The notes: generated from the letters alone by a model not told the origin. 64,000 nt of DNA from Longimicrobium sp. (GCA_036377595.1 DASUYB010000083.1:1-64000); one strand, 5' to 3'. Shown: positions 8,347 to 17,198, counted from the stretch's first letter. Numbers and translations: made by a program.

Positions 8347-8679
8347 ATGAGCTTCCGAACGAGCAAGCAGAACGGTGTGGTGGTGGTGGACGTGGACGGG
8401 CAGCTCATCGTGGGCAACCGCCAGGAGCTGAAGCAGAAGGTGCTCGACGAGCTCGAGGGCGGCGAGCGCAAGTTCCTCATCGACTTCACCAACACCGGCT
8501 ACATCGACTCCTCCGGGCTGGGCGTGCTGGTCAGCCTGTCGAAGAAGATCCGGGAGCAGGGCGGCGAGCTGCGCCTGGCCAACCTCAACGAGGACCTGCG
8601 CACGCTCTTCGAGCTGACCAAGCTCGACACCCTCTTCAACATCGCGGACTCGCGCGACGCGGCGCTGTCCGCCTTCTGA
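8347..8679 (+). CDS. STAS-domain anti-sigma factor antagonist
   Basis: This 110-residue protein is a complete STAS domain of the SpoIIAA/RsbV type. Such proteins bind an anti-sigma kinase when unphosphorylated and so release a sigma factor or other target. The phosphorylation loop DSSGLG lies at residues 54-59, with Ser56 the expected phosphate acceptor by analogy with SpoIIAA. ATG 8347 is preceded by GGAG. The next two genes encode a matching kinase and a PP2C phosphatase, giving all parts of a partner switch. No cognate sigma factor is adjacent; the one at 63.6 kb is too distant to assign. Confidence 0.92.
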   Translation: MSFRTSKQNGVVVVDVDGQLIVGNRQELKQKVLDELEGGERKFLIDFTNTGYIDSSGLGVLVSLSKKIREQGGELRLANLNEDLRTLFELTKLDTLFNIADSRDAALSAF

Positions 8680-8718
8680 GCGGCGCCCGGGAAGATGCAT
8701 CCGTCCCGGGCACGTCCG

Positions 8719-8740
8719 GCGCCCCCCGCGCGGGGGGCGC
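8719..8740 (+). other. Perfect 22-base palindrome between the switch genes
   Basis: GCGCCCCCCGCGCGGGGGGCGC is self-complementary throughout. In RNA it would fold into a very stable stem between the STAS and kinase genes. It could terminate, attenuate or protect the transcript. No T-run follows, so partial attenuation is the likelier role. Confidence 0.5.
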
Positions 8741-8780
8741 ACCGCGGCCGGGCCACCCCGGCGGCACCCGCCTGACCCCC

Positions 8781-9239
8781 ATGGAGCACCACGACCGGGG
8801 CCGCGTCCGCGACGGCACCCAATTCGCGCTGGAGCTCCCCAGCGACCTCCGCCTGATCGACGGCGCCATCGGCTACCTGGCCAGCCGCCTGCGCGACTAC
8901 GGCTACGAGGGCTCGCGCCTGACGCTGAACTTCCGCGTGGGCGTGTCCGAGGCGCTGGCCAACGCCATGATCTACGGCAACGCCCGCGACCCCGCCAAGA
9001 AGGTGCGCGTGGAGGTCGATCTCCGCGCCGACCAGGTCACCGTGGTCGTGCGCGACCAGGGGAGCGGCTTCGACCCGCTGGCCGTGCCCGACCCCACCCT
9101 TCCCGAGAACCTCGAGGAGCCCGGCGGGCGCGGCATCTTCCTGATCCGCGAACTGATGGACGAGGTGGACTTCGCCGGGTGCGGGAACTGCGTGCGCCTG
9201 GTGCTGTACCGCCACGAACCGCTCCCCCGCGCATCCTGA
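8781..9239 (+). CDS. RsbW-like anti-sigma serine/threonine kinase
   Basis: The 152-residue product is a GHKL-family ATPase. The N box reads SEALANAMIYGN (56-67), with Glu57 and Asn61 expected to hold magnesium-ATP. The G1 box DQGSGFD lies at 92-98 and the G2 box GGRG at 115-118. In RsbW/SpoIIAB systems this domain both phosphorylates the STAS partner and sequesters a sigma factor. It lies 101 bases after the STAS gene and 11 before the phosphatase gene, which supports one regulatory unit. ATG 8781 gives the expected domain start. Confidence 0.9.
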   Translation: MEHHDRGRVRDGTQFALELPSDLRLIDGAIGYLASRLRDYGYEGSRLTLNFRVGVSEALANAMIYGNARDPAKKVRVEVDLRADQVTVVVRDQGSGFDPLAVPDPTLPENLEEPGGRGIFLIRELMDEVDFAGCGNCVRLVLYRHEPLPRAS

Positions 9240-9250
9240 AGCGCCCTCCG

Positions 9251-10810
9251 ATGCCCGCCGCCGCCACCGCCCCCGCGCTGGCCCGCCCCGCCCGCGAAGT
9301 GCTGGACGACCTCCGGCGCGCGTACGGAGACGGCGTGCGCGTGTGGGCGCGCGCCGGCGACGGCTGGCGCGTGGTGCTGGGATCGGAAGCGGACGGCCAG
9401 ACGGCGCCCTGCCCCTCCGCGGTGGACGTCCCCGGCACCGAGTACCAGCTGGAGCTCCCCGGCGTGGAGCCGCAGACCGTGGAGGGCGCGGCGCGCTTCC
9501 TGGGGAGCACGCTGTCGCGGATGCTGCGCCACGACGACGAGATCCGCTCCTTCAGCCGCGAGATCTCCGAGCGCTACGAGGAGATCAACCTCCTCTACTC
9601 CATCAGCGAGATCCTGGGCTCCATCATCTCGCTCGAGCAGGCGGCGGGGACGATCATCACCGAGGTGGCCAGCATCCTCGGCGCCAGCCGCGCCGCGCTC
9701 TGGGTGCACGATGCCGAGCGTGCGCAGCTGACCCTGGCGGCGGTGGAGGGCGGCGACGGCTTCAGCGGCCCCATCCCCGTCGACGACCGCTGCTCGGTCA
9801 CCGCCTCCGTCTTCCGCGAGGGCCGGCCGGTCATCCTGGCGCCGGGCGAGGTCTGGGCACGCGCCGACTGCGGCGGCACCGAGCAGCAGCCGCAGCAGGG
9901 CGCCTTCCTCTCCGTCCCCGTCAGCTACACCCCGCCCGAGGGCGAGTCGCGCACCGTGGGGGTGATCAACCTCACCGGCCGGCCGGGGGGGTTCAGCGCG
10001 GGCGACATGAAGCTGCTGGCCGCCATCGCCAGCCAGATCGGCGCGGCGGTCGAGAACAACCGGCTGATCGAGGAGTCGCTGCAGCAGGAGCGCATCGTTC
10101 GCGAGATGGAGCTGGCGCACGACCTCCAGCTCAAGCTTCTCCCCCCGCTGGAGCAGTTCGCCAACTACGCCGACGTGGCCGCGCGATGCGTTCCGGCGGA
10201 GAGCGTGGGCGGCGACTTCTACCACCTCTTCCGCCTCCCCGGCAACCGGCTGGGCGTGCTGATCGGCGACGTCAGCAGCCACGGCTTCGGCGCCGCGCTG
10301 ATCATGGCGCTGACCATGAGCGCCGTGGCCATCCACGCGTCGGAGGGCGATCCGCCGGCCGAGGTGCTGCGCCGCACCCACCTCGCCCTGATCGACGAGC
10401 TGGAGACGACGGAGATGTACCTGACGCTGTTCTACGGCGTCATCGATCCCGCCGAGGGGACGATCGCCTACGCCAACGCCGGGCACTCGCACGCCTGGCG
10501 CATCCCCGCGCAGGGCGATCCGCAGCGGCTGGCGGTGACCGACCCGCCCTTCGGGATCATCGACCGCTCGCAGTACGGGGAAGCGACGGCGCCCTGGGTG
10601 GGCGGGGAAGACCTCCTCTTCCTCTTCACCGACGGCCTCTCCGACGCGCTCGACCGCGGCGAGGTGGCGGGGGAGCACCTGCTGGTCGACGAGGTGGCGC
10701 GGCTGCGCGCCCGCCCCACGGACGAGATCGTGCGGCGGCTGTTCGCGCGCGTCGGCGAGGCGGGGAGCGTGCCGCCCGACGACCGCACCGCCGTGGTCCT
10801 GCGCTTCTAG
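9251..10810 (+). CDS. GAF-domain PP2C-type (SpoIIE/RsbU) phosphatase
   Basis: The 519-residue protein has three parts: an N-terminal region of about 110 residues with a coiled-coil-like EIRSFSREISERYEEINLLYS helix, a GAF sensor domain (about 115-275), and a SpoIIE/PP2C phosphatase domain (about 290-519). Metal-binding acidic residues are visible in SVGGDFY near residue 320, in LIGDVSSHG, and in the terminal PPDDRTAVV. Such proteins dephosphorylate the STAS antagonist in response to a signal sensed by GAF, closing the partner-switch loop with the two genes upstream. No membrane segment is present. It ends 7 bases before rsmA. Confidence 0.92.
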   Translation: MPAAATAPALARPAREVLDDLRRAYGDGVRVWARAGDGWRVVLGSEADGQTAPCPSAVDVPGTEYQLELPGVEPQTVEGAARFLGSTLSRMLRHDDEIRSFSREISERYEEINLLYSISEILGSIISLEQAAGTIITEVASILGASRAALWVHDAERAQLTLAAVEGGDGFSGPIPVDDRCSVTASVFREGRPVILAPGEVWARADCGGTEQQPQQGAFLSVPVSYTPPEGESRTVGVINLTGRPGGFSAGDMKLLAAIASQIGAAVENNRLIEESLQQERIVREMELAHDLQLKLLPPLEQFANYADVAARCVPAESVGGDFYHLFRLPGNRLGVLIGDVSSHGFGAALIMALTMSAVAIHASEGDPPAEVLRRTHLALIDELETTEMYLTLFYGVIDPAEGTIAYANAGHSHAWRIPAQGDPQRLAVTDPPFGIIDRSQYGEATAPWVGGEDLLFLFTDGLSDALDRGEVAGEHLLVDEVARLRARPTDEIVRRLFARVGEAGSVPPDDRTAVVLRF

Positions 10811-10817
10811 AGCCGCG

Positions 10818-11660
10818 GTGTCGCGCCGGCAGCTTCCCTATCCCGACGACCTCCCCCGCGCCAAGCGCTCGCTGGGGCAGAACTTCCTGATCGACCCCAA
10901 CATCCAGCGGAAGATCGTCGCCGCGCTCGACCCCTCTCCGGACGACGAGGTGCTGGAGATCGGCCCCGGCGTCGGTGCGCTCACCAGGCACCTCGCCGGG
11001 ACGGTGCGGCGGCTCGTCCTGGTGGAGCTCGACAACGATCTCGCGGCCCGGTTGCGCGAGGAGTTCGCGGGCGAGCCGTCGGTGGAGGTGATCAACGAGG
11101 ACGTGCTCGACGTCCCGCTGGAGCGCATCACCGCCGATCCCGCGCGGCTCAAGGTGATCGGCAACATCCCCTACAACATCACCACGCCCATCCTCTTCTC
11201 GCTGCTGGAGCGGCGGCCGAGGCCCGCGATGATCGTGCTGATGGTGCAGCGCGAGGTGGCCGACCGCATCCTGGAGAAGGCGGGGAGCAAGACGTACGGC
11301 GCGCTGGCCGTCGGCGTGCAGGCGGTGGCCGACGCCACGCGCGTGCTGAACGTCAGCCGCGACGCCTTCCGCCCCGTCCCCGACGTGATGTCGAGCGTGG
11401 TGAGGATCGTCCCCCACGACCCGCCGCGGCTGACGACGGACGACGAGGCGGCGCTGCGCGAGCTGACGCGCGCCGCCTTCCAGCAGCGCCGCAAGCAGTT
11501 CCAGCGCATCCTCCGCGACGCCTACCACCTCTCCGTCGACGAGGTCGAGGCGGTCGGCCGCGCCGCCGGCATGGACCTCGTCCAGCGCCCCGAGACCTTC
11601 TCCGCCGAGAAGTTCATCGACCTCGCCCGCGTGCTCCGGGCCAGGGTCGATACCGCCTGA
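10818..11660 (+). CDS. rsmA: 16S rRNA (adenine-1518/1519-N6)-dimethyltransferase RsmA (KsgA)
   Basis: RsmA dimethylates two adjacent adenines in the 3' terminal hairpin of 16S rRNA. The 280-residue product has LGQNFL near residue 19, the SAM-binding EIGPGVGALT at 47-56, the NEDVLD acidic strand, and the catalytic NIPYN motif at 116-120. The C-terminal helical region ends in ETFSAEKFIDLARVLRA, typical of the family. The start is GTG 10818, seven bases after the phosphatase stop, so it may be co-transcribed with the stress-switch genes. Confidence 0.95.
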   Translation: MSRRQLPYPDDLPRAKRSLGQNFLIDPNIQRKIVAALDPSPDDEVLEIGPGVGALTRHLAGTVRRLVLVELDNDLAARLREEFAGEPSVEVINEDVLDVPLERITADPARLKVIGNIPYNITTPILFSLLERRPRPAMIVLMVQREVADRILEKAGSKTYGALAVGVQAVADATRVLNVSRDAFRPVPDVMSSVVRIVPHDPPRLTTDDEAALRELTRAAFQQRRKQFQRILRDAYHLSVDEVEAVGRAAGMDLVQRPETFSAEKFIDLARVLRARVDTA

Positions 11661-11859
11661 GATCGCCTCTCCCGACAGCCGATCAACCTGTCGTCTCGTG
11701 TGCGCTTTTCTGCTGTCCAGAGTGCGCGTACATTCCCGTCTAAATCGTTAACCTTCGCGCTCCCGTTTGCTGACGTCGGCCGCCGCAAGCTTCGTCGCCG
11801 TGCAGCCAGATGTCGGGCGAGATATTCTCTTTACTGCATATGCAAGGGAGGGTATATTC

Positions 11860-12219
11860 ATGGCATGGGAAGTGGAGGTCACCGACGAGTTTCTCGAATG
11901 GTACATGGCCCTTCCGCTGAAGGAGGCCCAAGCCGTGTTCCGCGTGGTCGGCTACCTCGAGGAACGTGGTCCGCAACTGAGCTTCCCGTTCAGCTCCGAC
12001 GTGAGGGGCTCGCGCCACGGCAACATGCGCGAGCTGCGTGCGCAGAGTGGCGGCCATCCGCTGCGAATGTTGTACGCCTTCGATCCGCGCCGGACCGCGA
12101 TCATCCTGCTGGGTGGTGACAAGACAGGCGACGATGCGTGGTACGAGCGCAACGTTCCGCTCGCGGATCGCCTGTACGATGAGTACCTCGAGGAGCTGAG
12201 AAAGGAAGGATTGATCTGA
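11860..12219 (+). CDS. HigB/Gp49-type toxin (RelE superfamily)
   Basis: The 119-residue product resembles the phage-derived Gp49/HigB-like toxin family, ribosome-associated mRNA interferases. The pattern includes FLEWYMALP, a central LRGSRHGNMREL-like block (VRGSRHGNMREL here), RMLYAFDPRRTAIILLGGDKTG and a terminal helix. ATG 11860 is preceded by AAGGGAGGG at the right spacing. The stop codon overlaps the start of an XRE antitoxin gene by one base (TGATG). Toxin-first order is the rule for higBA. The upstream spacer is less GC-rich than the surroundings, as often seen for horizontally acquired toxin-antitoxin modules. Confidence 0.88.
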   Translation: MAWEVEVTDEFLEWYMALPLKEAQAVFRVVGYLEERGPQLSFPFSSDVRGSRHGNMRELRAQSGGHPLRMLYAFDPRRTAIILLGGDKTGDDAWYERNVPLADRLYDEYLEELRKEGLI

Positions 12220-12551
12220 TGGCGGGACATACTCCCTGGCGCCAAGTCCGCGCTGGAAGGTTCACTCCCGAGCAGATCGAGGAGCTCGATCGCCAGGTCG
12301 AGGCCGGCATCCTCGCGATGGAACTGCACGAGCTTCGCCGCGCGCGCGATATCAGCCAGGAGCAGCTGGCCGAGCGGCTCGGCACTCGCCAGCCGAACGT
12401 GTCGAAGCTTGAGCGGCGGAAGGACGTTCGGCTCAGTACGCTGCGCGCCGCGATCGAGGCGATGGGCGGAGAGCTGCGGATCATCGCCCACTTCCCGGAC
12501 GCGGACTACGAGATCGACCAGTTCGAGCGCGCGGCGGAGGCGGCGGACTGA
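12219..12551 (+). CDS. XRE-family antitoxin (HigA-like)
   Basis: The 110-residue product has a helix-turn-helix at about residues 40-85, with the classic ISQEQLAERLGTRQPNVSKLE pattern. Such antitoxins neutralise the partner toxin and repress their shared promoter. The C-terminal tail is acidic. Its start overlaps the toxin stop by one base, ensuring coupled translation. A large CTCACGCAGAG hairpin and a strong G/C hairpin follow. Confidence 0.9.
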   Translation: MAGHTPWRQVRAGRFTPEQIEELDRQVEAGILAMELHELRRARDISQEQLAERLGTRQPNVSKLERRKDVRLSTLRAAIEAMGGELRIIAHFPDADYEIDQFERAAEAAD

Positions 12552-12573
12552 GTCTACATCCCTTAAAGATTTA

Positions 12574-12644
12574 TCTCACGCAGAGTTAGCAGAGTCAGCA
12601 GTGGAACTGCTGTTTACTGCTGACTCTGCTGACTCTGCGTGAGA
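12574..12644 (+). repeat. CTCACGCAGAG inverted repeat, copy 1
   Basis: The left arm TCTCACGCAGAGTTAGCAG and right arm CTGACTCTGCGTGAGA pair over about 28 bases with a short loop. Copies lie at 20226, 22004, 25865, 39774 (truncated) and 52441. It lies between the antitoxin and the fbp terminator. Confidence 0.85.
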
Positions 12645-12676
12645 CTCTTCTGTTTTGCCGATCTGGTATGAAAGAA

Positions 12677-12709
12677 AAGCCCCGGCCGTCGCGAGGACGG
12701 CCGGGGCTT
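12677..12709 (-). terminator. Strong terminator hairpin for fbp
   Basis: AAGCCCCGGCCGTC 12677-12690 pairs perfectly with GACGGCCGGGGCTT 12696-12709 around a GCGAG loop. On the minus strand TTTTCTTTC follows, as expected for rho-independent termination of the fbp operon. It may also stop plus-strand transcripts. Confidence 0.85.
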
Positions 12710-12737
12710 CTCGTCGTTTGCTCAGTGATCGAACAAA

Positions 12738-13775
12738 TCAGACCGCGGCGAGCGCCGGCTCCTCCACGGCCGACTCGGCCAGGTAGCGGCTCGCGATGTC
12801 GACGTACTCCTTGGTGCCGATGTACAGCGGCGTGCGCTGGTGCAGCGACTCGGGGTCGATCTCCATGATCCGACGCTGCCCGTCCGTCGCCTTGCCGCCC
12901 GCGTGCTCGGCGATCATGGCCAGCGGCGCCGCCTCGTACAGCAGCCGCAGCTTCCCCTTGGGGTTCTTCGCGTCCGCCGGGTACATGAACAGCCCGCCGT
13001 ACAGCAGGTTGCGGTGGAAGTCGGCCACCAGCGAGCCGATGTAGCGCGAGGAGAACGGCTTGGGGTTGTCGCCCGCGTACCCCTTCAGCCAGTCCACCAG
13101 CTTCCGCTGCCCCTTGCCCCACTTCCCGTAGTTCCCCTCGTTCACGCTGTAGATGCGCTGCCCCTTCTCGGGGATGCACATGTGGGGGTGCGAGAGGAGG
13201 AACTCGCCGATCGACGGCTCCAGCGTGAACCCGTGCACGCCGTTCCCCGTGGTGTAGACCAGCATCGTCGACGAGCCGTAGACCACGTAGCCGGCCGCCA
13301 CCTGCTTGTATCCCGCCTGCAGGCAGTCGACCACGCACCCGCGCGGGTGGTCGCTGACCTTGCGGTGGATGGAGAAGATGGTGCCCACCGAGACGTTGGC
13401 GTCGATGTTCGACGAGCCGTCGAGCGGGTCGAAGAGCACGCAGTAGTTGCCGGTGGGGAACTTGTCGGGGATGGGGATGAAGTCCTCCACCTCCTCCGAC
13501 GCCATCCCGCACAGGTGGCCGGTGTGGTCGAGCGCCTTGAACAGCACCTCGTTGGCGTACTCGTCCAGCTTGCGCACCTCCTCGCCCTGCACGTTCACCT
13601 CGCCGGTGTAGCCCAGGATGTCGGCCAGGCCGGCGCGACGCACCTCCTTGCCGATCATCTTGGCCGCGAAGGCGATGTCGTAGAGGATGCTGCTGAACGC
13701 CCCCGTGGCCTCGGGAAACTGCCGCTCGGCCTCGATGATGTGGCGCTCGATGGTGATGATGCCCTTGCTGCTCAC
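12738..13775 (-). CDS. fbp: Class I fructose-1,6-bisphosphatase
   Basis: This enzyme removes the 1-phosphate of fructose-1,6-bisphosphate in gluconeogenesis. The 345-residue product carries the metal-binding ASEE near residues 92-95 and the signature FDPLDGSSNID (115-125), plus YVVYGSSTMLV and a terminal region with AGGKATDG. Length fits class I enzymes. The start is GTG 13775: its first four bases (GTGA) overlap the stop of the upstream gene, and a GAGGAA ribosome site lies just before it. The longer frame into the upstream gene has no family sequence. It is the last gene of a comEC-zincin-fbp unit. Confidence 0.95.
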   Translation of the reverse strand: MSSKGIITIERHIIEAERQFPEATGAFSSILYDIAFAAKMIGKEVRRAGLADILGYTGEVNVQGEEVRKLDEYANEVLFKALDHTGHLCGMASEEVEDFIPIPDKFPTGNYCVLFDPLDGSSNIDANVSVGTIFSIHRKVSDHPRGCVVDCLQAGYKQVAAGYVVYGSSTMLVYTTGNGVHGFTLEPSIGEFLLSHPHMCIPEKGQRIYSVNEGNYGKWGKGQRKLVDWLKGYAGDNPKPFSSRYIGSLVADFHRNLLYGGLFMYPADAKNPKGKLRLLYEAAPLAMIAEHAGGKATDGQRRIMEIDPESLHQRTPLYIGTKEYVDIASRYLAESAVEEPALAAV

Positions 13776-14164
13776 GAATTCCTCGCGGTTTTCGACAGTT
13801 CCTCGCGGAAGCGGCGCTCCCGCTCGTATGCCTCGATCTCGTACCGGTTGTTCCTGTATCCCCGCCGCATCCACTCCACCACGTACTTCGCCGCGAACAG
13901 CGGGTCCGCCCGCCACTGCTCCACGTGCACCAGCTCGTGCGCCAGCAGCCCCGCGTCGATCGGCGCGCGGGGATGCACCAGGATCGTGCTCCCCAGCGTC
14001 ACCGCGCTGGCCGGCCCCTGCATCCCCCCGGTGATCCCGCCGATGCCGGGGATCAGACCGTTGCGGCGCACCGTCACCCCCGGCGGCAGCGGCGCGCCGG
14101 GAAGCTCCTCCGCCGGCACCCGGGGCCCGATCAGCAGGTCGGCGATGCGCCCGAGGAGACTCAC
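13772..14164 (-). CDS. Zincin-like protein with HELVH motif (DUF4157-like)
   Basis: The 130-residue product has the zinc-protease motif HELVH at residues 76-80, followed by EQW, a pattern seen in short DUF4157-like or M48-like proteins. A hydrophobic GITGGM segment and an ILVHP strand precede it. A basic, tyrosine-rich C-terminal helix follows (residues 97-130). There is no clear signal peptide. Whether it cleaves peptides is unknown. Its GTG start overlaps the comEC stop (GTGA at 14161-14164), and its stop overlaps the fbp start in the same way, so the three are translationally coupled. Confidence 0.75.
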   Translation of the reverse strand: MSLLGRIADLLIGPRVPAEELPGAPLPPGVTVRRNGLIPGIGGITGGMQGPASAVTLGSTILVHPRAPIDAGLLAHELVHVEQWRADPLFAAKYVVEWMRRGYRNNRYEIEAYERERRFREELSKTARNS

Positions 14165-16527
14165 GGCTCCTCGCGGTGCCAGGCGCGGCCGCCGGGGTCC
14201 ACGTCGATCACCACCGTGCCGTCCTCGTCCGTCCGCGCCACCTCGATCCCCTCCGCGCGCAGCCTCGCGAGCGTCTCGGGCGCGGGGTGGCCGTATTTGT
14301 TGCGCCGCCCGCACGAGATCACCGCCAGCGCGGGATCGACCGTCTCCAGGAACTCCTCCGACGACGCCGTGCGGCTCCCGTGGTGCCCCGCCTTCAGCAC
14401 GGCGGAACGGAGATTCTGGCCGTAGCGGGCCACCAGCGCGTGCTCCACGAAGTCCGGCGCATCGCCCGTCAGCAGCATCGAAAAGGCGCCGTAACGAAGC
14501 CGGATCACGGCCGAAATGTCGTTCGCATCCGCAGGCGCGTCAAGAACGTCCGCTGCAGGCCACAGGAACGTCAGTTCCACGCCGTCGACGTGCAATGTGC
14601 GGTCCTGCCGCGCCGCAGTCCACTGCACGTGGGTCGATTCCGCGGCCGTCAGGGTGTGGAGATAGACGGGCGTCCCGAAGGCCAGCCCGGGCTCGATCAT
14701 CCGTCCGACATGCATCCCCCGCATCACCGCCGCGGCGCCGCCGATGTGGTCCACGTGGGGATGGGTCAGCACCATCGCCTCCAGTCTCCGCGCGCCGTGT
14801 CGCCTGAGATACGGGAGGACGCGCCGCGCGCCCGCGTCGAAGTCCTCGTCCCACGGCCCCGCGTCCACCAGGACCCACCGGTCCCCCGGCGTGTGCAGGG
14901 CGATGGCGTCTCCCTGGCCGATGTCGATGAAGGCCACCTCCAGCCCGCGCGCGGGGGCGGCGGCCAGCGGGAGGAGGAGGAACGCCGCGCCCGCGGCCAG
15001 CGGCGCCAGCGCCCAGCGCACCCGCCGCCGCATTCCCGCCGACCACTCCAGCGCGAGGAGGACGGCGATCGCGGCCGCGGCCCAGAGCCACCACTGCGGC
15101 CGGGCGACGGCGGCATGTCCGCCGGGGACCGCCGCGGCGGCGTCCACCACCTTCCCCAGCAGGCCCAGCGCGAGCGAGGCGCCGTCCGCCACCAGCCGGG
15201 CGAGGCCGGGCGCCAGTGGCTCCAGCGCACACGCGGCCCCGATCCCCACCAGCGCAAGCGAGGTCAGGGGGATGGCGGGGAGATTGGCGAGGATGGAGAC
15301 CGGCGCGACCTGGCCGAAGTGGTGCGCCACCACCGGCGCCGTCGCCACGAACGCGGCCACGCTGACGACCAGCGACTCGGCGAGCGGCCGCAGCACCTTC
15401 CCCTCGCGCAGGCGCAAAGGGACGCGGTCGAGCATCGCCCGCCGCAGCGCCATGATCCCCAGCACCCCCGCGAAGGAGAGCTGCACCCCCGCGTCCAGCG
15501 CGGCCATCGGGTCCAGCGCCAGGATCGCGAATCCCGCCGCGGCCACGATGGACCAGGGCGACGACGGCCGCTGCAGCACCAGCGTGAGCAGCGTGAGCGC
15601 GGTCATGATCCCCGAGCGCACGGCCGAAGGCGGCGCGCCGATCATCGCCAGGTAGAGCGTGACCAGGGCGATGGTGAGCCACACCGCGGCGTCGCGGCGC
15701 ACGCCGGCCACGCGCGCCAGCAGCATCAGCGCGGCGGCGACGAGGGCCACGTGCGTGCCGGAGATGGCCAGCAGGTGCACCAGCCCCGACGCGGCGAAGC
15801 GGTCCGCCACCGCGCGGTCCATCGTCTCCCGCCTCCCGAGGACCAGCGCGTCCGCGAGCGGCGCGTTGCGCGGGAAGAGCCGCCGGATCTGCCGCTCCGC
15901 GCGTCCCCGCAGCGCCAGCATCGGGTGGCGCGCCAGCTCCACCGGCGCGGTGACGGTGGCGGACTTCGACAGCATGTAGCCGCGGTACGCGGGCGAGACC
16001 GGCCATCTCCCGCGGTCGACGGGGGAGGGGAGGAGCCGCCACTCGCCGTCCACGCGCAGCTCCGTTCCCGCCGCGAGCGCGGGGGTGCCGCGCGGAAGGC
16101 GGACGCGCACCTCGACCGCGCATCGTCCAATCGTTCCGCGGGACGACGCTGCGCGTTCGATCCGCAGCGGGAGGAGGGGGATGCGCTCCGTCGTGTCGGG
16201 CGGCGGCGCGAAGTCCGCGGCGAGCGCACCGGCGAGGGACAACTTCGTCCCATCCGCCAGGATGGAGCGGCAGTCGCGCGCCGCGTCGCGCCGCGCCTGC
16301 GCGCCGTTTCCCGCGCCGGCCAGCGCGAGCGCGCCGAGGAGCGCCGCCTGTGTCGCGCGGCGCGACATCGCCGCGCCGAGGACGGGGCGGTGCAGGGCGG
16401 CTGCGCCGAGCGGGAGCACGGCCAGGAGCGCCGCGCCGGGCGGAACCGTCTCCACCCGCAGCCCGGCCAGGAGGCCCGCGAGGAAGGCCAGGGACGCCGC
16501 GACCAGCGGCGGGCGCAGCGCGCTCAT
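14161..16527 (-). CDS. comEC: DNA internalisation competence protein ComEC/Rec2
   Basis: ComEC forms the inner-membrane channel for single-stranded DNA during natural transformation. The 788-residue product has the three expected parts: N-terminal helices and an OB-like region (DUF4131, to about residue 215); the multi-spanning competence domain (about 220-500), with LVHLLAISGTHVALVAAAL as its family signature; and a C-terminal metallo-beta-lactamase-like domain with LTHPHVDHIGG near residue 590 and a later AGHHGSRTASSEE block. Length is typical of full ComEC. It leads the comEC-zincin-fbp unit. No other competence gene is visible. Confidence 0.95.
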   Translation of the reverse strand: MSALRPPLVAASLAFLAGLLAGLRVETVPPGAALLAVLPLGAAALHRPVLGAAMSRRATQAALLGALALAGAGNGAQARRDAARDCRSILADGTKLSLAGALAADFAPPPDTTERIPLLPLRIERAASSRGTIGRCAVEVRVRLPRGTPALAAGTELRVDGEWRLLPSPVDRGRWPVSPAYRGYMLSKSATVTAPVELARHPMLALRGRAERQIRRLFPRNAPLADALVLGRRETMDRAVADRFAASGLVHLLAISGTHVALVAAALMLLARVAGVRRDAAVWLTIALVTLYLAMIGAPPSAVRSGIMTALTLLTLVLQRPSSPWSIVAAAGFAILALDPMAALDAGVQLSFAGVLGIMALRRAMLDRVPLRLREGKVLRPLAESLVVSVAAFVATAPVVAHHFGQVAPVSILANLPAIPLTSLALVGIGAACALEPLAPGLARLVADGASLALGLLGKVVDAAAAVPGGHAAVARPQWWLWAAAAIAVLLALEWSAGMRRRVRWALAPLAAGAAFLLLPLAAAPARGLEVAFIDIGQGDAIALHTPGDRWVLVDAGPWDEDFDAGARRVLPYLRRHGARRLEAMVLTHPHVDHIGGAAAVMRGMHVGRMIEPGLAFGTPVYLHTLTAAESTHVQWTAARQDRTLHVDGVELTFLWPAADVLDAPADANDISAVIRLRYGAFSMLLTGDAPDFVEHALVARYGQNLRSAVLKAGHHGSRTASSEEFLETVDPALAVISCGRRNKYGHPAPETLARLRAEGIEVARTDEDGTVVIDVDPGGRAWHREEP

Positions 16528-16652
16528 CGAATCACAACCCCTTGGAGAGGAGGGAGATACGAATCAGCCGTGTGGCGCGCCGGTTGCATACCCAACGAAC
16601 TGGGACGGCCCGTCGGGGTCGGGCCGGCGGGGCGATGAACCGGAGGTGCGAG

Positions 16653-17045
16653 ATGCTGCTGCGCTTGAAGATCGGGATCGCCGTGGCGCTGACGGCGCTC
16701 GCGGCCGCCGCGTGCGACGGGGCCAGCGCCTTCACCGGCTCGGACGTGGGCCTCAACGGCGGCACCTCCGGCGGCACCGGAACGATCCAGGGGCTGGTGA
16801 CCGCCGACGGCACCGGCCGCGGCGGGATCTCCGTGATCCTGATCGGGCAGGATTCCACGGTGACGAACGGCTCCGGCGTCTACACCTTCTCGCCGGTCGC
16901 CTCGGGGACGTACCAGGTGTCGGTGCGCGTGCCGATCGGCTTCGCCCTGGCCGCGGGGCAGACCGCCACGCGCACGGTGACGGTGCCCAACGGCGGCACC
17001 GCGGGCGCCGCCTTCATCCTGCAGAGCACGACGACGGTGCCGTAG
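16653..17045 (+). CDS. Lipoprotein with a carboxypeptidase-regulatory-like domain
   Basis: The 130-residue product has a lipoprotein signal peptide ending in LAAAAC, so it should be lipid-anchored. After a glycine/threonine-rich linker, residues about 45-125 form one Ig-like CarboxypepD_reg/SdrB-type repeat (IQGLVTADGTGRGGISVILIG ... GVYTFSPVASGTYQVSV). Such domains are structural and have no known enzyme activity. ATG 16653 was chosen over ATG 16635 because GGAGG lies exactly six bases upstream. It is divergent from comEC and ends before a strong terminator. Confidence 0.85.
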   Translation: MLLRLKIGIAVALTALAAAACDGASAFTGSDVGLNGGTSGGTGTIQGLVTADGTGRGGISVILIGQDSTVTNGSGVYTFSPVASGTYQVSVRVPIGFALAAGQTATRTVTVPNGGTAGAAFILQSTTTVP

Positions 17046-17094
17046 CCGCGGAGAAACGCCGGGGCTCCAAGTGGACGGAGGGCGGGAACGATAA

Positions 17095-17132
17095 ACGGAG
17101 GGGACGGGGCGCGCAAGCCTCGTCCCCTCCGT
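17095..17132 (+). terminator. Terminator after the Ig-like lipoprotein gene
   Basis: ACGGAGGGGACG and CGTCCCCTCCGT pair around a GGGCGCGCAAGCCT region, with TCTGCTTCC downstream. It lies about 50 bases after the lipoprotein stop. Confidence 0.7.
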
Positions 17133-17167
17133 CTGCTTCCACCCGTGCCCTCGACTCGTCGACGGCC

Positions 17168-17198
17168 CGGCGGCGGGCCCCGGTCGGACCCGCCGCCG
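17168..17198 (-). terminator. Hairpin downstream of the 21-Cys peptide gene
   Basis: CGGCGGCGGG 17168-17177 pairs with CCCGCCGCCG 17189-17198. It lies 40 bases beyond the stop of the minus-strand peptide gene. No clear T-run follows. Confidence 0.5.
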
